A stretch of DNA of 64,000 nucleotides from Pseudomonas gessardii (GTDB taxonomy: Bacteria; Pseudomonadota; Gammaproteobacteria; Pseudomonadales; Pseudomonadaceae). The translations under genes were made by a program, and so were the position numbers. The notes below the pieces were generated by a model. It searched no databases. It worked only from the letters and a program-made list of their open reading frames with translations, and was not told the origin of the DNA. Numbering within the stretch: position 1 is the first letter of the stretch; the number at the start of each line of letters is the position of its first letter. Of this stretch, positions 26,435 to 35,407 are shown in pieces. The stretch covers positions 1 through 64,000 of the forward strand of contig NZ_MNPU01000023.1 in NCBI RefSeq assembly GCF_001983165.1, written 5' to 3'.

Positions 26435-28873
26435 ATGCCTGATCCTGTTGCTGCCAGCTTGCGTCTAGCGCCCGAAGCGCTGACCCGCCCTTTCTCCGCT
26501 GAACAGTTCAGCTTCTCGACCACCAATGATTTGGAGCCCTTTCGCGGTGTGCTTGGCCAGGAACGCGCGGTTGAAGCCTTGCAGTTCGGTGTGGCCATGC
26601 CACGCCCCGGTTACAACGTGTTTGTCATGGGCGAGCCCGGTACCGGCCGCTTTTCGTTCGTCAAACGCTACCTCAAGGCCGAAGGCAAGCGCCTGCAGAC
26701 CCCGGCAGACTGGGTCTATGTCAATAATTTCGATGAGCCGCGCGAGCCCCGCGCCCTGGAGTTGCCAGCGGGCGGCGCGGCGCCCTTTATCGCCGATATC
26801 AGCGGCCTGATCGACAACCTGGTCGCCACCTTCCCGGCGGTGTTCGAGCACCCGACGTACCAGCAACGCAAAAGTGCGATCGACCGCGCCTTCAACCAGC
26901 GCTACGACCGCGCCCTGGATGTGATCGAGCGTCTGGCCCTGGAAAAGGACGTGGCGCTGTACCGCGACAGCACCAACATCGCCTTTACCCCGATGCTCGA
27001 TGGCAAGGCCCTGGACGAGGCCGAGTTCTCGCAGTTGCCGGAAGTCGACCGCGAGCGTTTCCACACGGATATTTCCGAGCTCGAAGAGCGCCTCAACGAA
27101 GAACTCGCCAGCCTGCCGCAGTGGAAGCGCGAGTCCAACAACCAGATGCGCCAGTTCAACGAAGAGACCATCACCCTGGCCTTGCAGCCGTTGTTGGCGC
27201 CGTTGTCCGAGAAGTACGCCGAGAACGCCGGCGTCTGCGGCTACCTGCAGGCGATGCAGGTCTATCTGCTCAAGACCGTGGTCGAGCTGCTGGTGGATGA
27301 CGCGAAAACCGACGCCCAGGCGCGCAAGTTGCTCGAGGAGCAATACTGCCCGAGCCTGGTGGTGGGCCATCCGCTCAATGGCGGCGCACCGGTGGTGTTC
27401 GAGCCGCACCCGACCTACGACAACCTGTTTGGCCGGATCGAGTACAGCACCGACCAGGGTGCGCTCTACACCACGTACCGGCAATTGCGCCCGGGGGCGT
27501 TGCACCGTGCCAACGGCGGTTTCCTGATCCTCGAAGCCGAGAAAATGCTCAGCGAGCCGTTTGTCTGGGACGCGCTCAAGCGGGCCCTGCAATCGCGCAA
27601 GCTGAAGATGGAGTCGCCCCTGGGCGAGCTGGGCCGCCTGGCTACCGTGACCCTCAACCCGCAAGTGATCCCGTTGCAGGTCAAGGTCATCATCATTGGC
27701 GCCCGTTCGCTGTACTACACCCTGCAAGACCTGGATCCAGACTTCCAGGAGATGTTCCGGGTGCTGGTGGATTTCGATGAAGACATCCCGATGGTCGATG
27801 AAAGCCTGGAGCAGTTCGCCCAGTTGCTGAAAACCCGGACCTCGGAAGAGGGCATGGCACCGCTGACCTCCGATGCGGTGGCGCGCCTGGCGACCTACAG
27901 CGCACGGCTGGCGGAACACCAGGGGCGTTTGTCGGCGCGGATCGGCGACCTGTTCCAGCTGGTCAGCGAGGCGGATTTCATTCGTCACCTGGCGGGTGAT
28001 GAGCGCACCGATGCCGGGCATATCGAGCGCGCGCTGAAGGCCAAGGCCACCCGTACCGGGCGGGTTTCGGCGCGGATCCTCGACGACATGCTCGCCGGGG
28101 TGATCCTGATCGACACCGCCGGCGCGGCCGTGGGCAAGTGCAACGGGCTGACGGTGCTGGAGGTCGGTGATTCGGCATTCGGCGTGCCGGCGCGGATTTC
28201 GGCCACGGTGTACCCGGGCGGCAGCGGCATTGTCGATATCGAACGTGAGGTCAACCTCGGCCAGCCGATCCACTCCAAGGGCGTGATGATCCTGACCGGT
28301 TACCTGGGCAGCCGCTATGCCCAGGAGTTCCCTCTGGCGATCTCCGCGAGCATCGCCCTGGAGCAATCCTACGGGTACGTCGACGGCGACAGCGCCTCGT
28401 TGGGTGAGGCCTGCACGTTGATTTCGGCCTTGTCGAAGACGCCGCTCAAGCAGTGCTTTGCCATTACCGGCTCAATCAACCAGTTTGGCGAAGTGCAGGC
28501 GGTGGGTGGGGTCAACGAGAAGATCGAAGGTTTCTTCCGCCTGTGCGAGGCCCGTGGCTTGACGGGCGAGCAGGGCGCGATCATTCCCCAGGCCAACGTC
28601 GCGACGCTGATGCTTGATGAGAAGGTGTTGCAGGCCGTGCGGGCAGGGCAGTTCCATGTGTATGCCGTGCGCCAGGCCGACGAGGCCTTGAGCCTGTTGG
28701 TGGGGGAACCGGCCGGTGAACCGGATGCCGAAGGGCAATTCCCCGAGGGCAGCGTCAACGCCCGCGTGGTTGAGCGCTTGCGGGCCATTGCCGAGATGAT
28801 CAGCGAAGAAGACCTCAAGGAAGCGGAAAAGGAGCTGGCGCAGCAGGCGTTGGCTGAGGCCAAGCCCACCTGA
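26435..28873 (+). CDS. Lon-related ATP-dependent protease (LonB/YcbZ-like)
   Basis: The 812-aa protein has an N-terminal region with a variant P-loop GEPGTGRFSFVK (Arg replaces the usual Lys), an AAA+ core with a long helical insertion, and a C-terminal Lon S16 peptidase domain. The catalytic Ser is in DGDSASLGEA and the Lys in GGVNEKIEGFF. It lacks the substrate-binding N domain of classical LonA. The altered Walker A raises the question whether this site hydrolyses ATP, although other YcbZ-like proteins share it. It stands alone, divergent from DUF3015, and is followed by a REPIN. AsrA of P. aeruginosa may be a relative; I cannot confirm that here. Confidence 0.85.
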   Translation: MPDPVAASLRLAPEALTRPFSAEQFSFSTTNDLEPFRGVLGQERAVEALQFGVAMPRPGYNVFVMGEPGTGRFSFVKRYLKAEGKRLQTPADWVYVNNFDEPREPRALELPAGGAAPFIADISGLIDNLVATFPAVFEHPTYQQRKSAIDRAFNQRYDRALDVIERLALEKDVALYRDSTNIAFTPMLDGKALDEAEFSQLPEVDRERFHTDISELEERLNEELASLPQWKRESNNQMRQFNEETITLALQPLLAPLSEKYAENAGVCGYLQAMQVYLLKTVVELLVDDAKTDAQARKLLEEQYCPSLVVGHPLNGGAPVVFEPHPTYDNLFGRIEYSTDQGALYTTYRQLRPGALHRANGGFLILEAEKMLSEPFVWDALKRALQSRKLKMESPLGELGRLATVTLNPQVIPLQVKVIIIGARSLYYTLQDLDPDFQEMFRVLVDFDEDIPMVDESLEQFAQLLKTRTSEEGMAPLTSDAVARLATYSARLAEHQGRLSARIGDLFQLVSEADFIRHLAGDERTDAGHIERALKAKATRTGRVSARILDDMLAGVILIDTAGAAVGKCNGLTVLEVGDSAFGVPARISATVYPGGSGIVDIEREVNLGQPIHSKGVMILTGYLGSRYAQEFPLAISASIALEQSYGYVDGDSASLGEACTLISALSKTPLKQCFAITGSINQFGEVQAVGGVNEKIEGFFRLCEARGLTGEQGAIIPQANVATLMLDEKVLQAVRAGQFHVYAVRQADEALSLLVGEPAGEPDAEGQFPEGSVNARVVERLRAIAEMISEEDLKEAEKELAQQALAEAKPT

Positions 28874-28970
28874 TACGAGCGAGCTTGCTCACGAAGATCG
28901 TCAACGATAACGCGTGCCTTCCGGATTAACGCGTTGTACTTGAGAACTTCGCGAGTAAGCTCGTTCCTAC
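28874..28970. repeat. REPIN related to the MITE interior
   Basis: The left REP TACGAGCGAGCTTGCTCACG and right REP TTCGCGAGTAAGCTCGTTCC enclose GTCAACGATAACGCG. The same core is found in the MITE at 23527-23682. This copy lacks the 19-bp TIRs. Confidence 0.8.
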
Positions 28971-29145
28971 AGAAAGCGTGTCATGATTTTGACTGGGTTT
29001 TCGTGGCAAACCACCGTTGGTCTCTACAACCTTGGTTTATAGCGGTTTTCTTCTATTCTCAGAGCAAGGATATCTGTAGGAGTCATGGGATAGAGACAGC
29101 CTTGTGTCTGGAGGCTGAACACCGGATCTACCGAGGGTCGCCGCC

Positions 29146-29466
29146 ATGCCGCGCAACCTTTGCCTCACCCGCCAGTGCCTGGGCCTGGTCACTCGAATTG
29201 AATGTTCCATTCGCCCTCTTGCGGGGGATACCGGGATGTGGACGCTGTTGTTTGCCGCCGGCATGACGGGCGAGCAGCCCTCGACCATCAAGTCCCAAGG
29301 GCCCTTTCATGGGCCGTTCGTGGCGGAAAACATGCTTGAATCCATTGTGCAAAGCCTGACCCTGCACGGCTACGAGCTGGCCGACGACCCGCAGATCTGG
29401 TGCCTGCACCTGCAGGCCCACCTGCGCCAGCTCAATGGCGGGCAGCCCCAGGCGGTTCACCTGTAG
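29146..29466 (+). CDS. hypothetical protein, conserved in Pseudomonas
   Basis: The 106-aa product has no signal peptide or membrane segment. It contains CLVTR-like hydrophobic patches, then FHGPFVAENMLESIVQSL and a leucine-rich helical end (LHLQAHLRQLNGG). The protein looks genuine: codon use matches neighbours and it ends 9 bp before a convergent lipoprotein gene. I recall similar sequences in other pseudomonads, but no function. Confidence 0.6.
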   Translation: MPRNLCLTRQCLGLVTRIECSIRPLAGDTGMWTLLFAAGMTGEQPSTIKSQGPFHGPFVAENMLESIVQSLTLHGYELADDPQIWCLHLQAHLRQLNGGQPQAVHL

Positions 29467-29475
29467 GGCCACGGT

Positions 29476-31296
29476 TTATTTGGTTTCAGGCTTGTCCAGT
29501 TTGACCTCAAAGCCATATTGCACGGTGTTCAACGCCGTGCGCTGATAGGTTTCAAGTACGGTCGGCTGGCCATAAAAGTAATGCACGTCAAACAGCGCGG
29601 TGCCGTATTCCGCAGCGCGGTGGCTGACCCCAAGGATTTCCTTCAGGTAATGACCACTGGCGTCCTTGGCAAAGAACCGCCAGCTGTCGGAAGGGAAGAG
29701 TGCCTGGTCGACAATCAGCGCGTTGTCCTTGATCGACAGGCCCTTGGGCAATTGTGCGGTGTTGACCGTGTTTTTTTCGATGGTGGCCAGGAACATCGGG
29801 ATCGATCCCACGGCAAACGCCGGGTTTTCCGGGAATAAATTGAGATCGTAGGTGATGGTGCCGCGCCATGGCTCGATGTCAAAGGCTTCGGTAGGCAACT
29901 CGATGGGCTCGCCGCGCTTGCCTGCGTCATCGGCGGCAAAGAAGGTCAGCGGGGCGTCGCTGCTGGCGCGGGTCGAGCCGATCAGGTCGTCATTGAACGT
30001 GAAGGGATGGTCAAAGGCGATGCGGGCGGCGCTGGCATCCTCCACCGACTGGCTGATCGTGACGCTGCTTTTCAACTGGTCTTCGGAGAGGCTGGCGCTT
30101 TGAAGCCATTGCGCAGCCTGGTCGTCATACACCGTGACCGGCATGGGCAGGGCCTGTACGGTTTTTTCCAGGCTGTTTTTGTCGAAGCGCCGTATCGGCA
30201 GTTCCAGCGCCTTGCGGGTGACGGTGGCCTCGGAAAAATCCAGCACATTGACTTGCAGGTTATCGATCACCCCGTTGAAGTAGACCTTGGCATAGTGGCT
30301 GGTCTGCTTTTGTTCAAAGGCTTTCTGCTCGTCTTCCAGCTGTTTTTCAACGGCCTCGGACCAGGTTTTCTGCTTGCGCATCTGCGCCAGTTGCTGCTCG
30401 TAGAAGGCCACCTGGGTGGCGCTCTCGTTGATCGAGCCGGAGCGTGAGAGGAACTGCCCGGTGGTGTCCCGGGCCTGGATCAGCAGCGGGTTGGGCGAGT
30501 CATCGGCCACTTGCGGCGCCAGGGCGGCGGTGTTGGTCAGTTCGATTTCGGCGTGGTTTTTCTCCAGGGCCAGCAGGGTCACCGTGACGTTTTCCTGGGT
30601 GCGCTTGTGGCCTACGTCGCTGCGGGTCAGCTCGAAGGTCAGGACTTTACGGGGGGCGATCACCTCGATCTGGCCCTTGAGCGTGACGGGCTGGGGCTGG
30701 CTCTTGTTATCCGTCTCGATGCCTTCGATAAACGGATAGGTGACAGTCAGGTCGTCCGGGTTGGTCAGGTTGGAGCTGCTGGGGCTCAGTTGGATGCCGG
30801 GGTCGGTTTCTGACCATTCCGGTTGGAATGCAATGGTCTTGTTGTTGCTCAGGGTCACCGATTGCCATTCCAGGCCATGGGGAAAGGGGAATGGGTCCGG
30901 CATATTGAAGCTGAACGGGAACACCGGTTGCAGATCGGTCAGGTAGTCCGAGTGCGAGTTCTTGCGCAGGACGAACAGCCCGTTGATGTAGGTATCCACC
31001 AGCGCTTGCGGCGTAGGGTAGTGCGCGAGCGCGGCCAGGGTGTTTTCCCCGTACTCGGTCTCGACAGGCTTGGTGTCGAGCTTGATGCGCGCACGCTCCA
31101 GCAACAGCAGCGAGCCGCCCAGCTCGGCGACGGCCTCTTTGAGGCGGGGATCCTGGATGGTGTCCAGGGACTGCTCGAACTGGGCGGTTTTTTCTTCGAG
31201 ACTGGCTTGCTTGTGCTCGTCGCTGGGGGAGCAGCCGCTGGCCGCCAGCAATGCCACACACAGGCCAAGACTGGCCAAGGGAGATCGCACATCCAT
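29476..31296 (-). CDS. large hypothetical lipoprotein
   Basis: The 606-aa protein starts MDVRSPLASLGLCVALLAASGC, a lipoprotein signal peptide with lipobox AASGC, so it is probably anchored in the outer or inner membrane. A helical stretch with charged heptads follows (about residues 30-75). The rest alternates beta-rich segments with a central coiled coil (AFYEQQLAQMRKQKTWSEAV..., about residues 295-335). I do not recognise a family. The start at 31296 has AGGAA upstream; a longer frame adds 17 residues that would spoil the signal peptide. It diverges from the yqhA-like gene. Confidence 0.7.
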   Translation of the reverse strand: MDVRSPLASLGLCVALLAASGCSPSDEHKQASLEEKTAQFEQSLDTIQDPRLKEAVAELGGSLLLLERARIKLDTKPVETEYGENTLAALAHYPTPQALVDTYINGLFVLRKNSHSDYLTDLQPVFPFSFNMPDPFPFPHGLEWQSVTLSNNKTIAFQPEWSETDPGIQLSPSSSNLTNPDDLTVTYPFIEGIETDNKSQPQPVTLKGQIEVIAPRKVLTFELTRSDVGHKRTQENVTVTLLALEKNHAEIELTNTAALAPQVADDSPNPLLIQARDTTGQFLSRSGSINESATQVAFYEQQLAQMRKQKTWSEAVEKQLEDEQKAFEQKQTSHYAKVYFNGVIDNLQVNVLDFSEATVTRKALELPIRRFDKNSLEKTVQALPMPVTVYDDQAAQWLQSASLSEDQLKSSVTISQSVEDASAARIAFDHPFTFNDDLIGSTRASSDAPLTFFAADDAGKRGEPIELPTEAFDIEPWRGTITYDLNLFPENPAFAVGSIPMFLATIEKNTVNTAQLPKGLSIKDNALIVDQALFPSDSWRFFAKDASGHYLKEILGVSHRAAEYGTALFDVHYFYGQPTVLETYQRTALNTVQYGFEVKLDKPETK

Positions 31297-31460
31297 TATT
31301 TGAGGTTCCTGTCCGGCAGCATCGAGCCACATTGATGAACCCGACACTAGCAGAAAAATGGTCTTACAGAAGCGCTACAAGTCAGTTTCTGGGTGGTTAT
31401 GGCGCAATGTGTGTGGCTGATATACTCGCCGCCATTTCTAGTCAAGCTGTGTGAGATTCC

Positions 31461-31949
31461 ATGGAACGCTTTATCGAAAATGCAATGTACGCCTCCCGCT
31501 GGCTGCTGGCGCCGATCTATTTCGGCTTGTCCCTCGGGCTGCTGGCGTTGGCGCTGAAATTCTTCCAGGAAGTGATCCATCTGCTGCCCAATGTCTTTGC
31601 AATGGCCGAGTCAGAGCTGATCCTGGTGCTGCTGTCGTTGATCGACATGGCGCTGGTGGGGGGCTTGCTGGTGATGGTGATGATTTCCGGCTACGAGAAC
31701 TTCGTCTCGCAACTGGATATCGATGACAACAAGGAAAAGCTCAACTGGCTGGGCACCATGGATTCTTCGTCGCTGAAGATGAAAGTGGCGGCGTCCATTG
31801 TGGCGATTTCCTCGATCCACTTGCTGCGTATCTTCATGGACGCCAAGAATGTCGATCCACAGCACCTGATGTGGTACGTGATCATTCACATGACCTTCGT
31901 GATCTCGGCGTTTGCCATGGGTTACCTGGATAAACTGACCAAGCATTGA
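31461..31949 (+). CDS. yqhA: UPF0114 (YqhA) family membrane protein
   Basis: The 162-aa inner-membrane protein starts MERFIENAMYASRWLLAPIY, the hallmark of UPF0114/YqhA. Three or four membrane helices surround a conserved loop (YENFVSQLD, WLGTMDSSSLKMKV). The family is broadly conserved and has no firmly established function. A TATACT -10-like element lies about 40 bp upstream. Confidence 0.9.
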   Translation: MERFIENAMYASRWLLAPIYFGLSLGLLALALKFFQEVIHLLPNVFAMAESELILVLLSLIDMALVGGLLVMVMISGYENFVSQLDIDDNKEKLNWLGTMDSSSLKMKVAASIVAISSIHLLRIFMDAKNVDPQHLMWYVIIHMTFVISAFAMGYLDKLTKH

Positions 31950-32096
31950 TCCGCGCCTGGCGCCTATTGGCCCGGGATTTTGGGCTGATCAAGCGTAGGG
32001 CGAGTGTGCTAGTCTGCTCGCCCTTTTAGTTTGGATGATCGGCAAGACACTGCGTTTTTGCGGGTTTTTGCGGTTGTCCTACAGCGGAGCCTTTCC

Positions 32097-32714
32097 ATGT
32101 CCGAAGTCAATCTGTCCACCGACGAAACCCGCGTCAGCTACGGCATTGGCCGTCAGTTGGGCGACCAACTGCGCGACAACCCGCCACCGGGCGTCAGCCT
32201 GGACGCGATCCTGGCCGGCCTGACCGACGCGTTCGGCGGCAAGCCAAGCCGTGTTGATCAGGAGCAAATGGCGGCCAGCTTCAAAGTGATCCGCGACATC
32301 ATGCAAGCCGAAGCCGCAGCCAAGGCTGAAGCCGCCGCCGGCGCTGGCCTGGCATTCCTGGCTGAAAACGCCAAGCGTGACGGCATCACCACCCTGGCTT
32401 CCGGCCTGCAATTTGAAGTGCTGACCGCCGGTGACGGCGCCAAGCCAACCCGTGAAGACCAGGTGCGTACCCACTACCATGGCACCCTGATCGACGGCAC
32501 GGTGTTCGACAGCTCCTACGAGCGTGGCCAGCCGGCAGAATTCCCGGTTGGCGGCGTGATCGCTGGCTGGACCGAAGCCCTGCAACTGATGAATGCCGGC
32601 AGCAAATGGCGCCTGTACGTGCCGAGCGAACTGGCCTACGGCGCACAAGGCGTTGGCAGCATCCCGCCGCACAGCGTCCTGGTATTCGACGTCGAGCTGC
32701 TCGACGTTCTGTAA
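32097..32714 (+). CDS. fklB: FKBP-type peptidyl-prolyl cis-trans isomerase, FklB/FKBP22
   Basis: The 205-aa protein has an N-terminal helical dimerisation domain (about residues 1-90, VSYGIGRQLGDQL...) and a C-terminal FKBP domain (about 100-205) with VRTHYHGTLIDGTVFDSSYERG, VIAGWTEAL and a final VFDVELLDV strand. It accelerates proline isomerisation during protein folding. The start at 32097 follows GCGGAGC by seven bases; the longer frame adds a non-homologous segment. No signal peptide is evident. Confidence 0.93.
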   Translation: MSEVNLSTDETRVSYGIGRQLGDQLRDNPPPGVSLDAILAGLTDAFGGKPSRVDQEQMAASFKVIRDIMQAEAAAKAEAAAGAGLAFLAENAKRDGITTLASGLQFEVLTAGDGAKPTREDQVRTHYHGTLIDGTVFDSSYERGQPAEFPVGGVIAGWTEALQLMNAGSKWRLYVPSELAYGAQGVGSIPPHSVLVFDVELLDVL

Positions 32715-32732
32715 GACCTTCTGCTGAAATCA

Positions 32733-32764
32733 CCTGTAGGCGCGAGCCCGCTCGCGCCTACAGG
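32733..32764. repeat. short palindrome after fklB
   Basis: CCTGTAGGCGCGAGC and its complement form a compact hairpin of the same family as 5710-5743. It may act as the fklB terminator or message stabiliser. Confidence 0.75.
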
Positions 32765-32779
32765 GTTGTACGTAATTGC

Positions 32780-33037
32780 TCATGGGTGAAACTTGCCATG
32801 CAGCTCCGTCACCGGGCGCAACGCTCGGGCATAGCAGAACAGAAACAGATTCCTCACCACCTCCTTCAAAACCCCAGGTTCACTGGAGCTCAGGCCGTTG
32901 ACGTCCAGGTCGCCCTGGTCCTGCAGCTCATTCAGCGCTTCTTCTTCCAGTACTGCGCACACTTCCCCGGTTTCCCGATGAAGGATCCGCAGGTAAGGAT
33001 GTGGACGGTCCAGCCAGGCATCTATCAAATAAGTCAT
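32780..33037 (-). CDS. small conserved protein, probably iron-regulated (PA4570-like)
   Basis: The 85-aa acidic protein begins MTYLIDAWLDRPHPYLRI and has no recognised domain, membrane segment or signal. Its position between fklB and ispB is that of PA4570 in P. aeruginosa. The ATG at 33037 is chosen because AAGGAG lies nine bases upstream; the ATG three codons earlier sits directly on that site. A near-consensus Fur box lies 26-44 bp upstream, so the gene should be induced by iron starvation. Confidence 0.75.
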   Translation of the reverse strand: MTYLIDAWLDRPHPYLRILHRETGEVCAVLEEEALNELQDQGDLDVNGLSSSEPGVLKEVVRNLFLFCYARALRPVTELHGKFHP

Positions 33038-33062
33038 GGGTCGCATCTCCTTGATGGGTTTC

Positions 33063-33081
33063 AATGAGAATAATTCTTATT
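33063..33081 (-). promoter_or_regulatory. Fur box
   Basis: Read on the minus strand, AATAAGAATTATTCTCATT is a 9-1-9 palindrome with a single mismatch. It agrees with the Pseudomonas Fur consensus of alternating ATAAT/GAGAAT half-sites. It lies just upstream of the small gene at 32780-33037. Confidence 0.85.
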
Positions 33082-33197
33082 CATAGAATAGCAAGTGCCT
33101 ATTGGCGGTTTCAGGTTTTTTCTGGATGGGGATTGCGTTCGATCAACGGGAGGGCAAAACGCCATCCCGCGGCGGGCGCGGGATGGAAACAGCAGAT

Positions 33198-33539
33198 TCA
33201 GACTTTGCGCACGAACTCGGACTTGAGCTTCATCGGGCCGATACCGTCGATCTTGCAATCGATATCGTGGTCGCCATCGCACAGGCGGATATTCTTGACC
33301 TTGGTGCCGACCTTGACCACCAGCGAGGTGCCTTTGACTTTGAGGTCCTTGATCACGGTGATGGTGTCGCCGTCTTGCAGGACGTTACCGACAGAGTCTT
33401 TCTTCACGGTTTCATCGCTGGCTGCCTCGGCTTCGCCGCCGACGGACCACTCATGGGCGCATTCCGGGCAGATCAGCTGGGCGCCGTCTTCGTAGGTGTA
33501 TTCGGAATTGCATTTTGGGCAGGGTGGCAACGTGCTCAC
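33198..33539 (-). CDS. yjdM: PhnA/YjdM family zinc-ribbon protein
   Basis: The 113-aa protein has an N-terminal zinc ribbon (CPKCNSEYTYEDG...CPECAHEW) and a C-terminal SH3-like barrel (KGTSLVVKVGTKVKNIRL). This is the two-domain layout of YjdM, formerly PhnA. Despite older names it is not a phosphonoacetate hydrolase, and its role is unclear. It stands alone, followed on the left by the iron-regulated small gene. Confidence 0.92.
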   Translation of the reverse strand: MSTLPPCPKCNSEYTYEDGAQLICPECAHEWSVGGEAEAASDETVKKDSVGNVLQDGDTITVIKDLKVKGTSLVVKVGTKVKNIRLCDGDHDIDCKIDGIGPMKLKSEFVRKV

Positions 33540-33620
33540 TAAAGCTCCTTGAAAGTCAGGATGGCTAAAAGTCGCACATTATATAGGGTTTTGTCGGGGG
33601 GAGGGGCGATGCGGTCTAAA

Positions 33621-33707
33621 TGTGGGAGCTGGCTTGCCTGCGATGCAGGCACCTCGGTCTATCAGCAGCAGCGAGGTGATGCTATCGCAGGCAAGCCAGC
33701 TCCCACA
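33621..33707. repeat. REPIN between ispB and yjdM
   Basis: TGTGGGAGCTGGCTTGCCTG at the left and its complement ending CCAGCTCCCACA at the right form an inverted REP pair. Its right end nearly touches the ispB stop codon. Confidence 0.85.
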
Positions 33708-33712
33708 GTGGG

Positions 33713-34681
33713 TTAGTGAGTACGGGCGACCGCAAACTCACTCAGCTCCACCAGGGCATCCCGGTATTCGCTGGCTGGAAGGGCTTCCAGGCATTTGATG
33801 GCGCGGGCCACGTAGTCACGGGCCAGTTGTGCGGTGTAGTCGAGCGAGCCCGAGGCTTCCACGGCGGCGCGGATGCTTTCCAGGTCTTCGATACCGCCTT
33901 TCTGGATCGCCTTGCGCACCAGTGCCGCCTGTTCCGGCGTGCCTTCGCGCATGGTGTAGATCAGCGGCAGGGTCGGCTTGCCTTCGGCCAGGTCGTCACC
34001 GACGTTCTTGCCCAGGGTTTCGGCGTCGCCGCGATAATCGAGCAGGTCATCCACCAACTGGAAGGCCACGCCCAGGTGATCGCCAAAGGTGCGCAGGGCT
34101 TCGGCCTGTTCGGCGGTCGCTTCGCACAGGGCGGCGGCGCTGTGGGTCGAGGCTTCAAAGAGCATCGCGGTCTTGCCGCGAATCACTTCCATGTAGGTTT
34201 CTTCGGTAGTGCTGGCGTCACGCACCTTGGACAGTTGCAGCACTTCGCCTTCGGCGATGATGCGCGTGGCCTGGGACAGGATCTTCATCACCGGCATCGA
34301 GCCCAGCTCGACCATCATTTCAAACGAGCGCGAGTACAGGAAGTCGCCCACCAGCACGCTGGGCGCGTTGCCCCACATGGCGTTGGCGGTCTCGCGGCCA
34401 CGGCGCATGCCGGACATGTCAACCACGTCGTCATGCAGCAAGGTGGCGGTATGCAGGAACTCGATGGTGGCGGCCAGCAGGCGCAGGTCATCGCCTTCGC
34501 GGCCCAGGGCCTTGCCACACAGCAACACTAATAAAGGACGCAGGCGTTTACCGCCGGCCGAAGTAATATAGTCACCAATTTTGGAGACCAGTGGCACTTT
34601 AGAAGTCAGCTGCTTCTTGATGATGCCGTCGACGGCGCTAAAATCGTCCGCCACCGCGCGGTAGAAAGCTTGGGGTTGCAT
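33713..34681 (-). CDS. ispB: octaprenyl/polyprenyl diphosphate synthase
   Basis: The 322-aa trans-isoprenyl diphosphate synthase makes the ubiquinone side chain. The first aspartate-rich motif is LLHDDVVDMSGMRRG (about residues 80-94) and the second is LVDDLLDYRGD (about 208-218). The gene diverges from rplU, the universal arrangement in gamma-proteobacteria. The 377-bp gap between them holds a large palindrome and the rplU promoter. Confidence 0.95.
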   Translation of the reverse strand: MQPQAFYRAVADDFSAVDGIIKKQLTSKVPLVSKIGDYITSAGGKRLRPLLVLLCGKALGREGDDLRLLAATIEFLHTATLLHDDVVDMSGMRRGRETANAMWGNAPSVLVGDFLYSRSFEMMVELGSMPVMKILSQATRIIAEGEVLQLSKVRDASTTEETYMEVIRGKTAMLFEASTHSAAALCEATAEQAEALRTFGDHLGVAFQLVDDLLDYRGDAETLGKNVGDDLAEGKPTLPLIYTMREGTPEQAALVRKAIQKGGIEDLESIRAAVEASGSLDYTAQLARDYVARAIKCLEALPASEYRDALVELSEFAVARTH

Positions 34682-34756
34682 CAGCGACAGTCGCTCCAGA
34701 AGGGTTGCGCGGCATGCTAGGACCCGCGCCCCCGGGTGTCAAGGCGCGTCCAGTCA

Positions 34757-34884
34757 CCGTGAAAGCTACTGCGCTCGGTAATCCTGCGTCAAAAACAGGC
34801 TCGGAATGCTCATTTACAACCAGTAAACTCCGCTTCCTCGCCTGTTTTTTCCTTGTCTTCCCTTCGCTCGCTACGCTTTCACGG
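34757..34884. repeat. 128-bp nested palindrome between ispB and rplU
   Basis: The outer arms CCGTGAAAGC (34757-34766) and GCTTTCACGG (34875-34884) are perfectly complementary. The inner arms AAAAACAGGC (34791-34800) and GCCTGTTTTT (34840-34849) are too. Inside these, GGAA/TTCC and ATTTAC/GTAAA continue the stem around an AACCA loop. It does not match the REPIN families of the window. Confidence 0.8.
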
Positions 34885-34898
34885 CGACTGGCGGCTAC

Positions 34899-34927
34899 TT
34901 GCAAGCCTTCCACAGCTTGCGTACAAT
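34899..34927 (+). promoter_or_regulatory. sigma-70 promoter of rplU-rpmA
   Basis: TTGCAA (34899-34904) and TACAAT (34922-34927) are separated by 17 bp and followed by a GC-rich discriminator. The leader to rplU would be about 125 nt. Confidence 0.75.
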
Positions 34928-35058
34928 CGCGCACCCTGAACTTCCTGGGCAGCACCTGCCTTACGCAATTGCATTCGGGACGTCCATCCCATGCAGCCAT
35001 GCCAGCCAATACCTCTTCTTATAAAGCGCTGGGTGAGCAGGATTATCGGAGAAATACC

Positions 35059-35373
35059 ATGTCGTACGCAGTAATTGTTACTGGTGGCAAGCAATACAAG
35101 GTCGCCCCAGGTGAATACCTGAAGATCGAAAAACTGGAAATCGCTACCGGCGAATCCGTTACTTTTGATCGCGTTCTGTTGGTCGCCAATGGCGATGACG
35201 TGAACATCGGCGCTCCAGTTGTTGCTGGCGCTACCGTTGTGGCTGAAGTGATCTCCCAAGGTCGTCACGATAAAGTCCGCATCATCAAGTTCCGTCGTCG
35301 TAAGCACCACATGAAGCGTATGGGCCACCGCCAGTGGTACACCGAGATCAAAATCACCGGTATTCAGGCTTAA
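35059..35373 (+). CDS. rplU: 50S ribosomal protein L21
   Basis: The 104-aa L21 starts MSYAVIVTGGKQYKVAPGEY and contains the RNA-binding RRRKHHMKRMGHRQ segment. It binds 23S rRNA in the large subunit. The start at 35059 follows CGGAGA; the frame upstream is open but overlaps the promoter. It is co-transcribed with rpmA, 34 bp downstream. Confidence 0.98.
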   Translation: MSYAVIVTGGKQYKVAPGEYLKIEKLEIATGESVTFDRVLLVANGDDVNIGAPVVAGATVVAEVISQGRHDKVRIIKFRRRKHHMKRMGHRQWYTEIKITGIQA

Positions 35374-35407
35374 TTTCAGCCTAATTCCTCACTAGGAGAA
35401 TTGACTC

